Shown piece after piece: positions 40,863 to 51,441 of a stretch of 64,000 nt of DNA. This DNA is from Enterobacter asburiae (lineage in GTDB: Bacteria > Pseudomonadota > Gammaproteobacteria > Enterobacterales > Enterobacteriaceae): contig JAAQVN010000001.1 in the NCBI GenBank assembly GCA_011754535.1, positions 4,216,001-4,280,000 on the forward strand, read 5' to 3'. Numbering within the stretch: position 1 is the stretch's first letter; every line of letters begins with the position of its first letter. Both the position numbers and the translations under genes were made by a program. The notes below the pieces were generated by a model. That model worked only from the letters and a program-made list of their open reading frames with translations, was not told where the DNA came from and searched no databases.

Positions 40863-40897
40863 AATGAATACTCACTTATTTTGCATAAAAATGCACA
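40863..40897 (+). promoter_or_regulatory. Putative ArgR boxes upstream of argG
   Basis: Two imperfect ARG-box palindromes, TGAAT-ACTC-ACTTA (40865-40878) and TGCAT-AAAA-ATGCA (40882-40895), lie 50-85 bp before argG. Their spacing (17 bp centre to centre) is shorter than the usual 21 bp, so at least one alignment may be off. Confidence 0.5.
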
Positions 40898-40919
40898 AGA
40901 GAGCGAAAGCGGTCTCTAA

Positions 40920-42293
<1,374 letters not shown>

Positions 42294-42310
42294 TCGCTGA
42301 TGTAACATGC

Positions 42311-42337
42311 AAAAGGCGCCCACAGGGCGCCTTTTTG
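42311..42337 (+). terminator. Intrinsic terminator after argG
   Basis: AAAAGGCGCC pairs with GGCGCCTTTT around CACAG, followed by GTTT. Confidence 0.9.
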
Positions 42338-42350
42338 TTTGGCTTTTGTA

Positions 42351-42410
42351 GGGCGGGTAAGCGCAGCGCCACCCGCCATTTTGCCCGGTGGCGCTGCGCT
42401 TACCGGGCCT
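42351..42410. repeat. BIME: two REP units in inverted orientation
   Basis: GTAAGCGCAGCGCCACC (42357-42373) and its perfect 17-base complement (42387-42403) flank a short spacer. Each half also forms its own REP hairpin (GCGGG...CCCGC and CCCGG...CCGGG). It lies between argG and the convergent leuU. Confidence 0.85.
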
Positions 42411-42432
42411 ACGAACGGCAAACGCTACAGAC

Positions 42433-42464
42433 GAAAAAAAAGACGTCTTTCGACGTCTTTTTTC
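42433..42464. terminator. Bidirectional terminator between argG and leuU
   Basis: AAAAGACGTC-TTTC-GACGTCTTTT has T-runs on both strands (TTTTTT on plus, eight Ts on minus). On the minus strand it ends the secG-leuU transcript; on the plus strand it backs up the argG terminator. Confidence 0.9.
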
Positions 42465-42472
42465 TGGAATAT

Positions 42473-42559
42473 TGGTACCGAGGATGGGACTCGAACCCAC
42501 AAGCCCGTTAGGGCACTACCACCTCAAGGTAGCGTGTCTACCAATTCCACCACCTCGGT
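42473..42559 (-). tRNA. leuU: tRNA-Leu (GAG)
   Basis: This 87-nt class II tRNA has the acceptor stem ACCGAGG/CCTCGGT, encoded ACCA end, D-arm AATTGGTAGACACGC and anticodon loop TTGAGGT (GAG). It has a long variable arm (TGCCC-TAAC-GGGCT). It lies 9 bp after secG and is probably cut from the same transcript, as in E. coli. Confidence 0.97.
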
Positions 42560-42568
42560 ACGGAATAC

Positions 42569-42901
42569 TTACTGCGGGATATCGCTGGTTGGCTTAGCCG
42601 GTGCAGCTGGCTGAGTCTGCTCAGTTTTCGCTGGCGCGCTCAGATTTTCCCACTCACTTCCTTTACTGGTCTTGTTGCTGTTGATATTGCCCAGCACCAG
42701 ACTGATGATGAAGAACAGCGTAGCCAGAATCGCCGTTGTGCGGGTCATGAAGTTCGCAGAACCACTTGAACCAAACAGCGTACCGGAAGCGCCTGCTCCG
42801 AAGGAGGCTCCCATATCAGCGCCTTTACCTTGCTGCAGCATAATCAGCGCTACGAGAGCGATGGCTACAATAAGGAAAACAACTAAAAGAGCTTCGTACA
42901 T
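42569..42901 (-). CDS. secG: Protein translocase subunit SecG
   Basis: SecG (110 aa) is the small auxiliary subunit of the SecYEG channel. Two membrane helices (about residues 2-22 and 54-73) flank the conserved LQQGKGADMGASFGAG loop. A Pro/Ala/Gln-rich cytoplasmic tail ends the protein. ATG 42901 (MYEALLVVF) is the family start. leuU follows in the same direction and glmM lies 223 bp upstream. Confidence 0.97.
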   Translation of the reverse strand: MYEALLVVFLIVAIALVALIMLQQGKGADMGASFGAGASGTLFGSSGSANFMTRTTAILATLFFIISLVLGNINSNKTSKGSEWENLSAPAKTEQTQPAAPAKPTSDIPQ

Positions 42902-43080
42902 AATCAACCTGTTCCTTGCGGATTTGCCGCATACCAATGCTTCGACCAATTAGCAGGATTTTTGTTTCCCACTGAAGCGGGTGTGAATACTAACCAAAGC
43001 GAATGGCCTTCGCAAGGGCATTTTCGAGGCATTGTATCAACTGCGGAAAAAAACAGCAAAAAGCCATTAATTGCTTAAAA

Positions 43081-43108
43081 CAAAGGCGACAAAAGTCGCC
43101 TTTTTAAA
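43081..43108 (-). terminator. Terminator after glmM
   Basis: AAAGGCGAC pairs with GTCGCCTTT around a TTTT loop. On the minus strand GTTTT follows, on the plus strand TT. It lies 17 bp beyond the glmM stop. Confidence 0.75.
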
Positions 43109-43124
43109 CACTTACTCAGAAAAT

Positions 43125-44462
43125 TTATGCAGCTTTCACGGCATCCGCGATACGGTGCGCAAATTCAGTGACCTGCGCTTCGTCTTCACCTTCCACCATC
43201 ACGCGGATCAGCGGCTCGGTACCTGACTTACGCAGCAGCACGCGCCCACGGCTGCCCAGAGCCGCTTCAACGTCAGCCATTACCGCTTTCACGTTGTCAT
43301 TTTCCAGCGGATCGCCTTTACCGGCAGTGAAACGCACGTTCACCAGAATCTGCGGGAACATTTTCATCCCGCTGCACAGATCGTGCAGGCTCATATGGTT
43401 GCGCGCCATCGCGGCAACCACCTGCAGCGCGGCTACGATACCGTCGCCAGTAGTGGTTTTGTCGAGCAGGATCACGTGACCAGAGTTCTCGGCACCAATA
43501 CGCCAGCCTTTCTCCTGCAGTTTTTCCAGCACGTAGCGGTCGCCCACTTTCGCACGGACAAATGGAATACCGAGCTGTTTCAGCGCCAACTCCAGACCCA
43601 TGTTGCTCATCAGCGTCCCAACCGCGCCACCGCGCAGCTGGCCCTGGCGCAGGCCTTCACGGGCAATGATGTAGAGGATCTGATCGCCGTCGACTTTATT
43701 ACCTTCGTGGTCAACCATGATCACGCGGTCACCGTCGCCGTCCAGGGCAATGCCCAGATCGGCTTTTTCCGCCAGCACGCGCGCCTGCAGGGCACGCACG
43801 TCCGTCGCCCCGACTTCTTCGTTAATGTTCAGACCATTCGGCTCGCAGCCGATGGCGATGACTTTTGCACCCAGCTCGCGGAACACATTCGGAGCGATGT
43901 GATAGGTTGCGCCGTTTGCACAGTCCACCACAATTTTGAGGTGCGCCAGGCTCAGCTCATTCGGGAAGGTGCCTTTACAGAATTCGATATAACGGCCCGC
44001 CGCATCAACGATACGGTTCGCTTTACCCAGCTCAGCGGAATCAACACAGGTGATCTCTTTTTCCATTTCAGCTTCAATGGCCTCTTCCACTTCGTCCGGC
44101 AGCTTGGTGCCGTCAATGGAGAAGAACTTGATACCGTTGTCGTAGAACGGGTTATGAGACGCCGAGATCACGATCCCCGCTTCTGCACGGAAGGTGCGCG
44201 TAAGGTAGGCAACAGCAGGTGTTGGCATTGGGCCTGTAAAGGAAGCTGAAAGCCCTGCAGCCGCCAGACCTGCTTCCAGCGCAGATTCCAGCATATAGCC
44301 CGAAATACGGGTATCTTTACCAATAATGATCTTACGTGAGCCATGACGCGCCAGTACCTTGCCAGCAGCCCAGCCGAGCTTCAGAACAAAATCAGGGGTG
44401 ATTGGAGCATCGCCTACGCGCCCACGGATACCATCGGTACCAAAATATTTACGATTACTCAT
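43125..44462 (-). CDS. glmM: Phosphoglucosamine mutase
   Basis: GlmM (445 aa) interconverts glucosamine-6-phosphate and glucosamine-1-phosphate for UDP-GlcNAc synthesis. The phosphoserine is in [15 protein letters not shown] (Ser102 in E. coli numbering), magnesium is held by DGDGDR, and sugar specificity lies in [20 protein letters not shown] is the phosphate-binding end. ATG 44462 overlaps the folP stop by 8 bp, so the two are coupled. Confidence 0.98.
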   Translation of the reverse strand: MSNRKYFGTDGIRGRVGDAPITPDFVLKLGWAAGKVLARHGSRKIIIGKDTRISGYMLESALEAGLAAAGLSASFTGPMPTPAVAYLTRTFRAEAGIVISASHNPFYDNGIKFFSIDGTKLPDEVEEAIEAEMEKEITCVDSAELGKANRIVDAAGRYIEFCKGTFPNELSLAHLKIVVDCANGATYHIAPNVFRELGAKVIAIGCEPNGLNINEEVGATDVRALQARVLAEKADLGIALDGDGDRVIMVDHEGNKVDGDQILYIIAREGLRQGQLRGGAVGTLMSNMGLELALKQLGIPFVRAKVGDRYVLEKLQEKGWRIGAENSGHVILLDKTTTGDGIVAALQVVAAMARNHMSLHDLCSGMKMFPQILVNVRFTAGKGDPLENDNVKAVMADVEAALGSRGRVLLRKSGTEPLIRVMVEGEDEAQVTEFAHRIADAVKAA

Positions 44463-45303
44463 AGCGTTTGTTTTCCTTCGCTGCCAGTGTGGCTTCCACC
44501 ACACGCATGGCTTCTACTGTTTCTTTGACGTCATGGACACGGATAATGTGCGCGCCTTGCATCGCCGCAATTACCGCGCAGGCCAGGCTGCCACTCAGGC
44601 GCTCCCCCGGTCCTACATTCAGCAATTGCCCAATCATCGATTTCCTCGACATCCCTACCAGCAGCGGCAGGTCAAAATGATGAAATTCCGATAAGCGCGC
44701 AAGCAACGCATAATTGTGTGAGAGATTTTTACCGAAACCGAACCCCGGGTCGAGCAGCAATTTCTCTTTTGGGATGCCTGCACGCTCACAGCGTTCAATA
44801 TGCTCAATAAAGAAGCGATTCACGTCGGCAAAGACATCATCATACTTCGGTGCTTCCTGCATGGTTTTCGGTTGCCCCTGCATGTGCATCAGGCATACCG
44901 GCAGGCCGGTTTCTGCAGCGGCCTCGATCGCTCCCGGTTCGGTCAGCGAGCGGATATCATTAATAATGTGAGCACCCACTCTCGCCACTTCACGGATCAC
45001 TTCTGGTTTGGACGTATCGACGGAGATCCAAACCTCGAAGCGTTGCGCGATGGCCTCAACCACCGGCACCACGCGCGCCAGCTCTTCCTCCACCGAAACA
45101 TCTGCCGCGCCGGGACGCGTCGATTCACCACCAACGTCAATGATGGTGGCACCCGCGTTGATCATTAAATTTGCGTGCTTAACCGCGTCGATAAGCGTGT
45201 TGTGCGTGCCGCCGTCAGAGAAGGAGTCAGGGGTAACATTCAGGATCCCCATCACATGCGGATGTGAAAGATCGAGATGCGAGTCCTGGGCGAAGAGTTT
45301 CAT
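44455..45303 (-). CDS. folP: Dihydropteroate synthase
   Basis: FolP (282 aa) condenses 4-aminobenzoate with dihydropterin diphosphate in folate synthesis and is the target of sulfonamides. [15 protein letters not shown] and [12 protein letters not shown] are the two PROSITE-type signatures, and [12 protein letters not shown] carries the pABA-site residues. The start is ATG 45303 ([11 protein letters not shown]). It follows ftsH at 98 bp with a terminator between. Confidence 0.97.
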   Translation of the reverse strand: MKLFAQDSHLDLSHPHVMGILNVTPDSFSDGGTHNTLIDAVKHANLMINAGATIIDVGGESTRPGAADVSVEEELARVVPVVEAIAQRFEVWISVDTSKPEVIREVARVGAHIINDIRSLTEPGAIEAAAETGLPVCLMHMQGQPKTMQEAPKYDDVFADVNRFFIEHIERCERAGIPKEKLLLDPGFGFGKNLSHNYALLARLSEFHHFDLPLLVGMSRKSMIGQLLNVGPGERLSGSLACAVIAAMQGAHIIRVHDVKETVEAMRVVEATLAAKENKRYE

Positions 45304-45341
45304 GGTTAAATCCCTGGTTTTAGTATGGTTTAACGGAAAAG

Positions 45342-45371
45342 AAAAACCCCGGAGCAAGCTCCAGGGTTTGA
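45342..45371 (-). terminator. Terminator between ftsH and folP
   Basis: CAAACCCTGGAGC-TTG-CTCCGGGGTTTTTC on the minus strand is an almost perfect stem with a T-run. Confidence 0.85.
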
Positions 45372-45401
45372 GGTACAGACAAACGCTTCAACAGCAGTGA
45401 C

Positions 45402-47336
45402 TTACTTGTCGCCCAACTGTTCTGACATGGTGTTGCCCGGGTTTGGCGTACGCGGTTCATCGACCGGACGCGGCGCACGCGGGGTGCCATTGTTGTCAGA
45501 ATTGTTGGAAGCACCTGGGTCTTCCCAGCCTGCTGGCGGACGCACTTCGCGGCGAGCCATCAGGTCGTCAATCTGGGGTGCATCAATGGTCTCATATTTC
45601 ATGAGCGCATCTTTCATCGAATGCAGGATGTCCATATTGTCGTTCAGGATCTGACGCGCGCGACCGTAGTTACGTTCAATCAGCGCTTTCACTTCCTGGT
45701 CGATGATACGTGCCGTCTCATCGGACATATGTTTCGCTTTCGCCACAGAGCGGCCCAGGAATACTTCACCCTCTTCCTCTGCATAAAGCAGCGGACCGAG
45801 TTTGTCGGAGAAGCCCCACTGAGTCACCATGTTACGCGCCAGGTTTGTCGCCACTTTAATATCGTTCGACGCACCGGTAGACACGTGTTCTGGCCCGTAG
45901 ATGATCTCTTCTGCCAGACGACCGCCGTACAGGGTCGAAATCTGGCTTTCCAGCTTCTGACGGCTGGCGCTGATCGCGTCGCCTTCAGGCAGGAAGAAGG
46001 TCACACCCAGCGCACGGCCGCGTGGAATAATCGTCACTTTGTGCACCGGATCGTGTTCCGGCACCAGGCGACCGATAATCGCATGGCCCGCTTCGTGGTA
46101 CGCGGTGGACTCTTTCTGCGCTTCCGTCATCACCATGGAGCGACGTTCCGCACCCATCATGATTTTGTCTTTCGCTTTCTCGAACTCCACCATGGAGACC
46201 ACGCGCTTGTTACCGCGTGCGGCAAACAGTGCAGCTTCGTTGACCAGGTTAGCCAGGTCCGCACCGGAGAAGCCAGGGGTACCACGCGCAATGATTGCCG
46301 CGTCGATATCTGGCGCCAGCGGTACGCGACGCATATGGACTTTCAGAATCTGTTCACGACCGCGAACATCCGGCAGACCGACCACAACCTGACGGTCGAA
46401 ACGGCCTGGACGCAGCAGCGCGGGGTCAAGTACGTCCGGACGGTTAGTTGCCGCGATAACGATAATACCTTCGTTACCTTCGAAGCCGTCCATCTCAACC
46501 AGCATCTGGTTCAGGGTCTGCTCACGCTCATCATGACCACCGCCCAGGCCTGCGCCACGCTGGCGGCCTACGGCGTCGATTTCATCGATGAAGATGATGC
46601 ACGGTGCTGCCTTCTTGGCCTGCTCGAACATGTCACGCACACGAGATGCACCGACACCCACGAACATTTCCACGAAGTCAGAACCTGAAATAGTAAAGAA
46701 CGGCACCTTCGCTTCACCCGCGATGGCTTTCGCCAGCAGGGTTTTACCGGTACCCGGAGGGCCGACCATCAGAACGCCTTTCGGGATCTTGCCGCCCAGT
46801 TTCTGGAAACGGCTCGGCTCACGCAGGTATTCAACCAGCTCACCCACCTCTTCTTTCGCTTCGTCACAACCGGCGACGTCAGCAAACGTGGTCTTAATCT
46901 GGTCTTCCGTCAGCATACGCGCCTTGCTCTTACCGAACGACATGGCACCTTTGCCACCGCCGCCCTGCATCTGGCGCATAAAGAAGATCCAGACGCCGAT
47001 AAGAAGCAGCATCGGGAACCAGGAAATGAAGATAGAAGCCAGCAGGCTTGGTTCTTCTGGCGGCTCGCCTACCACTTTGACGTTTTTGGTCAGAAGGTTA
47101 TCAAGCAGCTTAGGATCGTTCACCGGGATGTAAGTCGTGTAACGGTTACTATCTTTCTTGGTAACGTTGATCTCACGTCCGTTGATACGCGCTTCGCGAA
47201 CCTGGTCCTGATTGACCTCTTGCAGGAAGGTAGAATAATCCACCTTGCGGCCATTCGACTCGCTGGGCCCAAAGCTCTGGAATACTGACATCAGCACAAC
47301 GGCAATGACCAGCCAGAGTATTAGGTTTTTCGCCAT
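45402..47336 (-). CDS. ftsH: ATP-dependent zinc metalloprotease FtsH
   Basis: FtsH (644 aa) is the hexameric inner-membrane AAA+ protease that degrades LpxC, sigma-32 and unassembled membrane proteins. Two membrane helices (about 5-22 and 99-118) enclose a periplasmic domain. Walker [13 protein letters not shown], Walker [10 protein letters not shown], the second region of homology and the zinc motif HEAGH follow in order. I chose ATG 47336; an in-frame TTG at 47345 would add three residues. rlmE lies 102 bp upstream on the same strand. Confidence 0.97.
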   Translation of the reverse strand: MAKNLILWLVIAVVLMSVFQSFGPSESNGRKVDYSTFLQEVNQDQVREARINGREINVTKKDSNRYTTYIPVNDPKLLDNLLTKNVKVVGEPPEEPSLLASIFISWFPMLLLIGVWIFFMRQMQGGGGKGAMSFGKSKARMLTEDQIKTTFADVAGCDEAKEEVGELVEYLREPSRFQKLGGKIPKGVLMVGPPGTGKTLLAKAIAGEAKVPFFTISGSDFVEMFVGVGASRVRDMFEQAKKAAPCIIFIDEIDAVGRQRGAGLGGGHDEREQTLNQMLVEMDGFEGNEGIIVIAATNRPDVLDPALLRPGRFDRQVVVGLPDVRGREQILKVHMRRVPLAPDIDAAIIARGTPGFSGADLANLVNEAALFAARGNKRVVSMVEFEKAKDKIMMGAERRSMVMTEAQKESTAYHEAGHAIIGRLVPEHDPVHKVTIIPRGRALGVTFFLPEGDAISASRQKLESQISTLYGGRLAEEIIYGPEHVSTGASNDIKVATNLARNMVTQWGFSDKLGPLLYAEEEGEVFLGRSVAKAKHMSDETARIIDQEVKALIERNYGRARQILNDNMDILHSMKDALMKYETIDAPQIDDLMARREVRPPAGWEDPGASNNSDNNGTPRAPRPVDEPRTPNPGNTMSEQLGDK

Positions 47337-47438
47337 GTCACTCAAGGGATTAACCTCATATTACAACTGTGTTAAAAACAGCGTCAGGATACTCTATATC
47401 CAGTTTCATTCAAACTTTCGCCTGAAATCTACCGGTTA

Positions 47439-48065
47439 TCATTTTCGCCCGGTCGCTACAATATACACTTCTCGGGAACGGGCCCGGGAAGAGTCCGGCT
47501 TACGAACTTTAACCTTCGCAAACAGGGAGCGAATTTCCTTAAGATACTCCTCGAAACCTTCGCCCTGAAACACCTTCACAACAAAACTACCACCAGGCGC
47601 TAGTACATCACGACACATTTCTAACGCTAGCTCCACCAGATACATGGCGCGGGGGATATCCACCGCCGGTGTTCCGCACATATTTGGTGCCATATCCGAC
47701 ATGACAACCTGGACCTTACTGTCACCAACACGATCAAGTAACGCTTTCAGCACTAATTCATCACGAAAGTCGCCCTGAAGGAAGTCGACACCGACGATGG
47801 GATCCATTGGTAAAAGATCACACGCGATGATGCGGCCCGTTCCGCCGATCTGCGTTACCGCATACTGGGACCATCCGCCCGGTGCCGCACCGAGGTCAAC
47901 AACCGTCATCCCCGGCTTAAAAAGTTTGTCACTTTGCTGTATTTCATCAAGTTTAAACCAGGCACGGGAACGTAACCCCTTTTTCTGTGCCTGTTGAACA
48001 TATTTATCGCTAAAGTGTTCCTGAAGCCAGCGGCTGGAACTGGCAGAACGCTTTTTACCTGTCAT
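47439..48065 (-). CDS. rlmE: 23S rRNA (uridine2552-2'-O)-methyltransferase
   Basis: RlmE (FtsJ/RrmJ; 208 aa) methylates U2552 in the ribosomal A loop during late 50S assembly. The SAM site is [15 protein letters not shown], and the catalytic K-D-K-E set lies in [31 protein letters not shown]. It is first in the rlmE-ftsH heat-shock operon and divergent from yhbY. Confidence 0.97.
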   Translation of the reverse strand: MTGKKRSASSSRWLQEHFSDKYVQQAQKKGLRSRAWFKLDEIQQSDKLFKPGMTVVDLGAAPGGWSQYAVTQIGGTGRIIACDLLPMDPIVGVDFLQGDFRDELVLKALLDRVGDSKVQVVMSDMAPNMCGTPAVDIPRAMYLVELALEMCRDVLAPGGSFVVKVFQGEGFEEYLKEIRSLFAKVKVRKPDSSRARSREVYIVATGRK

Positions 48066-48140
48066 TTAACATTTCCGTCCTGGTTCATCGTTGCTTGCCT
48101 GTGACATAAATTTCTACGCAGCTATTTGGCGATATAAGGG

Positions 48141-48168
48141 AGATGGCGGTAGAATGAACCGTTTTCAA
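48141..48168 (-). promoter_or_regulatory. Putative sigma-32 promoter of rlmE-ftsH
   Basis: On the minus strand TTGAAA (48163-48168) and CCGCCATCT (48141-48149) are 13 bp apart, resembling the sigma-32 pattern (TTGAAA, CCCCATNT). The E. coli operon is heat inducible. The -10 match is partial. Confidence 0.45.
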
Positions 48169-48192
48169 TCCCAACGTAAGCAAAAATATACG

Positions 48193-48486
48193 ATGAATCT
48201 GAGTACTAAACAAAAACAGCACCTTAAAGGTCTGGCACATCCGCTCAAGCCTGTAGTGATGCTTGGCAACAATGGTTTGACCGAAGGGGTGCTTGCCGAG
48301 ATTGAACAAGCGCTGGAACACCACGAGCTGATCAAGGTGAAAATCGCCTCTGAAGACAGAGACACTAAAAACCTGATCGTGGAAGCCATCGTGCGCGAAA
48401 CCGGCGCCTGTAATGTACAGGTCATCGGTAAAACGCTGGTGCTCTATCGCCCATCTAAAGAGCGTAAAATCTCGCTGCCACGCTAA
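48193..48486 (+). CDS. yhbY: CRM-domain ribosome assembly factor YhbY
   Basis: YhbY (97 aa) is a single CRM domain that binds pre-50S particles. LSTKQKQHLKGLAHPLKPVVMLGNNGLTEGVLAEIEQALEHHELIKVKI shows the GxxG-type loop GNNGLT. I chose ATG 48193 (MNLSTKQKQ), the conserved start. Upstream in-frame codons (48091, 48154) would place the N-terminus in the rlmE promoter region. Confidence 0.96.
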   Translation: MNLSTKQKQHLKGLAHPLKPVVMLGNNGLTEGVLAEIEQALEHHELIKVKIASEDRDTKNLIVEAIVRETGACNVQVIGKTLVLYRPSKERKISLPR

Positions 48487-48571
48487 GGATATCCTGAATC
48501 AATCACATTTTCTGTGTGAAACGAGGGATTTCTTTCAGCAGGCGAGCAAAATGCCATGCTCCTTGAGTTGA

Positions 48572-48601
48572 TAAAAGGCCGCTACGCGGCCTTTTTCTTT
48601 T
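48572..48601. terminator. Terminator between yhbY and greA
   Basis: AAAAGGCCGC-TAC-GCGGCCTTTT is followed by TCTTTTC on the plus strand and by ATC after TTTT on the minus strand. It can serve both convergent genes. Confidence 0.85.
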
Positions 48602-48637
48602 CTTTACAATGTATCAACATCTTAGTAGAGAAGCGAA

Positions 48638-49114
48638 TTACAGGTATTCAACCTTAATAATTTCGTATTCCACTTCGCCGCCAGGGGTGCGGATGGTGAC
48701 AACATCGTCCTGCTCTTTGCCAATCAGGCCACGAGCAATCGGTGAGTTCACCGAAATCAGGTTCTGTTTGAAGTCGGCTTCATCATCGCCCACGATGCGA
48801 TAGGTCTGCTCTTCGTCGTTGTCCAAGTTCAGAACGCTGACGGTAGAACCAAAGATCACGCGGCCATTGTTAGGCATTTTGGTGATATCGATAACCTGCG
48901 CGTTAGACAGTTTCGCCTCGATATCCTTAATGCGCCCTTCACAGAAACCCTGCTGCTCGCGCGCCGCATGGTATTCAGCATTCTCTTTCAGGTCGCCATG
49001 CTCACGGGCTTCCGCGATAGCGGCGATGATTTCAGGGCGACGCACGGATTTCAGGAAATCCAGCTCTTCGCGCAGTTTTTCGGCACCACGTAAGGTCATC
49101 GGAATAGCTTGCAT
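48638..49114 (-). CDS. greA: Transcript cleavage factor GreA
   Basis: GreA (158 aa) enters the secondary channel of backtracked RNA polymerase and stimulates cleavage of the nascent RNA. The N-terminal coiled coil (about 1-75) carries the acidic tip D41/E44 in [18 protein letters not shown]. The C-terminal domain (80-158) binds the polymerase rim. The leader on the minus strand holds hairpins compatible with the E. coli GraL RNA. Confidence 0.98.
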   Translation of the reverse strand: MQAIPMTLRGAEKLREELDFLKSVRRPEIIAAIAEAREHGDLKENAEYHAAREQQGFCEGRIKDIEAKLSNAQVIDITKMPNNGRVIFGSTVSVLNLDNDEEQTYRIVGDDEADFKQNLISVNSPIARGLIGKEQDDVVTIRTPGGEVEYEIIKVEYL

Positions 49115-49183
49115 TTGTTATACCTCTTAAACATTCCTGTTGGGAGCAGTGTTCCCTGCTCCTGCCCCCCTAAGCGGGCAAGA

Positions 49184-49242
49184 AGCAAAAAGAAAACCGA
49201 CCCGGGAGCGACGCCCCAGGTCAGCAGCAATTTTTCAATTTG
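49184..49242 (-). ncRNA. graL: Candidate GraL RNA from the greA leader
   Basis: On the minus strand a -10-like TAAAAT (49249-49254) is followed about 7 bp later by a short transcript. It would end in the stem GACCTGGGG...TCCCGGGTC and TTTTCTTTTT. In E. coli such premature transcripts of the greA leader form the sRNA GraL. Position and terminator support it; the exact 5' end does not follow from sequence. Confidence 0.5.
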
Positions 49243-49342
49243 ATACGCATTTTACCGCGAAGTTCACTATGGGTCATCGTTTACTTTGCAGTGCTATGCA
49301 CCGTAGTATGACGGTTTGTTTTCGGGTTGTTAGCGCGAGATT

Positions 49343-50776
49343 ATGCGATTTTCCAGTTTTATCATCGGATTGACTACCAGTATAACGTTCACCGCCCAGG
49401 CCGCGAATGTTGATGAGTACATTAATCAGCTCCCCGCAGGCGCGAACCTTGCCCTGATGGTGCAGAAGGTTGGCGCACAGGCTCCCGAGATTGACTATCA
49501 CAGTCAACAGATGGCGCTGCCTGCCAGTACCCAGAAGGTGATCACAGCCCTCGCAGCCCTGCTTCAGCTCGGGCCTGACTTCCGTTTTACCACCACGCTT
49601 GAAACCAAAGGTAACGTCGAGGATGGCGAACTGAAAGGCGATCTTATCGCCCGTTTCGGTGGCGATCCCACCTTTAAACGCCAGGATATCCGCAACATGG
49701 TGGCGGTGTTAAAAAAATCCGGCGTGACAAAAATCGATGGCAACGTGCTGATCGATACCTCCATTTTTGCCAGCCACGATAAAGCCCCAGGCTGGCCGTG
49801 GAACGACATGACGCAGTGCTTTAGCGCCCCGCCTGCGGCCGCGATTGTTGACCGCAACTGCTTCTCGATTTCCCTTTACAGCGCGCCAAAACCGGATGAT
49901 TTAGCGTTTATTCGCGTGGCATCTTACTATCCGGTGACCATGTTTAGCCAGGTGCGTACGCTGGCTAAAGGCTCCCCGGATGCCCAGTACTGCGAACTGG
50001 ACGTGGTGCCTGGCGATCTTAACCGCTACACCCTCACCGGCTGCCTGACGCAGCGCGCCGATCCGCTGCCGCTGGCCTTCGCGATTCAGGATGGCGCAAG
50101 CTATGCGGGTGCGATTCTTAAGGATGAACTGAAGCAGGCAGGAATAACCTACTCCGGCACGCTGCTACGCCAGACGCAGGTCAACCAACCGGGCACGGTC
50201 ATTGCCAGCAAACAGTCACCGCCGCTGCATGATTTATTGCGGATTATGCTGAAAAAGTCTGACAACATGATTGCCGACACCGTATTCCGCATGATTGGTC
50301 ACGCGCGCTTCGGCGTGCCGGGAACCTGGCGCGCGGGCTCAGACGCTGTTCGACAGATCCTGCGCCAGCAGGCGGGGATCGATCTGGGTAACACTATCGC
50401 CGTCGATGGTTCCGGATTATCGCGCCATAACTTGATTGCCCCGGCCACCATGATGCAGGTGCTTCAGTACATTGCACAACATGACACTGAGCTAAACTTT
50501 ATCTCAATGCTGCCGCTGGCCGGACACGACGGTTCGCTGCAGTATCGCGCCGGGCTTCACGCTGCGGGTGTGGATGGCAAAGTATCCGCTAAAACAGGTT
50601 CACTGCAGGGGGTGTATAACCTTGCAGGCTTCATCACGACCGCCAGCGGACAGCGCATGGCATTCGTGCAGTATCTTTCCGGCTATGCCGTCGAACCGAC
50701 CGACCAGCGCAACCGTCGTATTCCACTGGTTCGCTTCGAGAGCAGGCTTTATAAGGACATCTACCAGAATAACTAA
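49343..50776 (+). CDS. dacB: D-alanyl-D-alanine carboxypeptidase/endopeptidase PBP4
   Basis: PBP4 (477 aa) is a periplasmic low-molecular-mass penicillin-binding protein that trims and opens peptidoglycan cross-links. The signal peptide ends at about residue 20 (TAQA). The catalytic motifs are Ser62-x-x-Lys65 (PASTQK), SDN in KKSDNMIAD (about 306) and KTG in SAKTGSL. A large insert between the first two motifs is typical of class C. The downstream response-regulator gene starts 2 bp after its stop, so the three genes form an operon, which is not the case in E. coli. Confidence 0.97.
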   Translation: MRFSSFIIGLTTSITFTAQAANVDEYINQLPAGANLALMVQKVGAQAPEIDYHSQQMALPASTQKVITALAALLQLGPDFRFTTTLETKGNVEDGELKGDLIARFGGDPTFKRQDIRNMVAVLKKSGVTKIDGNVLIDTSIFASHDKAPGWPWNDMTQCFSAPPAAAIVDRNCFSISLYSAPKPDDLAFIRVASYYPVTMFSQVRTLAKGSPDAQYCELDVVPGDLNRYTLTGCLTQRADPLPLAFAIQDGASYAGAILKDELKQAGITYSGTLLRQTQVNQPGTVIASKQSPPLHDLLRIMLKKSDNMIADTVFRMIGHARFGVPGTWRAGSDAVRQILRQQAGIDLGNTIAVDGSGLSRHNLIAPATMMQVLQYIAQHDTELNFISMLPLAGHDGSLQYRAGLHAAGVDGKVSAKTGSLQGVYNLAGFITTASGQRMAFVQYLSGYAVEPTDQRNRRIPLVRFESRLYKDIYQNN

Positions 50777-50778
50777 CG

Positions 50779-51441
50779 ATGAAACTACTCATAGTTGAAG
50801 ACGATCTGTTATTACAGGAAGGACTGGCGCTGGGGCTGGCCAATGAAGGCTATGCCCTGGACTGTGCTGGCACCGCGGCAGAGGCGGATGCCCTGATCCA
50901 GAGCGGCGAATACAGCCTGGTGATCCTTGATTTAGGTTTGCCGGACAAAGACGGCGCGACGCTGCTTACCCAGTGGCGTCGCCGCGGCATCGCCAATCCG
51001 GTGTTGATCCTGACCGCACGCGACGCCATTGAAGATCGTATTACCGGCCTTGATGCTGGTGCCGATGATTACCTGGTGAAGCCCTTTGCGCTCGCAGAAC
51101 TTCAGGCTCGGGTGCGAGCGTTAATACGCCGTTATCAGGGCCATAGTGATAACTTACTAACCGACGGGGACATTACCCTGAATCTGCAAACCCAGCAGGT
51201 CCTGCGCCAGTCCCAGCCCGTTGAAGTCACACCAAAAGAGTTCGCCTTGCTCACGCGTTTGATCATGCGAAGCGGACAAACGGTACACAGAGAAACCCTT
51301 CAGCAGGATATCTACTCCTGGCAGGACGATCCGGGGTCAAATACCCTCGAAGTCCACATCCATAACCTGCGTCGTAAGCTCGGCAAAGACCGGATTAAAA
51401 CCGTCCGCGGCGTTGGCTACCGTCTGGAGAGCCAGAAATGA
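50779..51441 (+). CDS. pmrA: PmrA/BasR-like OmpR-family response regulator
   Basis: The protein has 220 residues: a receiver domain (1-115; acidic pocket Glu7/Asp8/Asp9, phospho-acceptor Asp51 in LDLGLPDKDG, Lys in DDYLVKPFAL) and a winged-helix DNA-binding domain (about 125-218; TLEVHIHNLRRKLG, IKTVRGVGYRL). It is most like PmrA/BasR among the regulators I know, but whether this is the eptA-linked regulator itself or a paralogue cannot be decided from this window. It begins 2 bp after dacB and overlaps the kinase gene as ATGA. Confidence 0.88.
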   Translation: MKLLIVEDDLLLQEGLALGLANEGYALDCAGTAAEADALIQSGEYSLVILDLGLPDKDGATLLTQWRRRGIANPVLILTARDAIEDRITGLDAGADDYLVKPFALAELQARVRALIRRYQGHSDNLLTDGDITLNLQTQQVLRQSQPVEVTPKEFALLTRLIMRSGQTVHRETLQQDIYSWQDDPGSNTLEVHIHNLRRKLGKDRIKTVRGVGYRLESQK

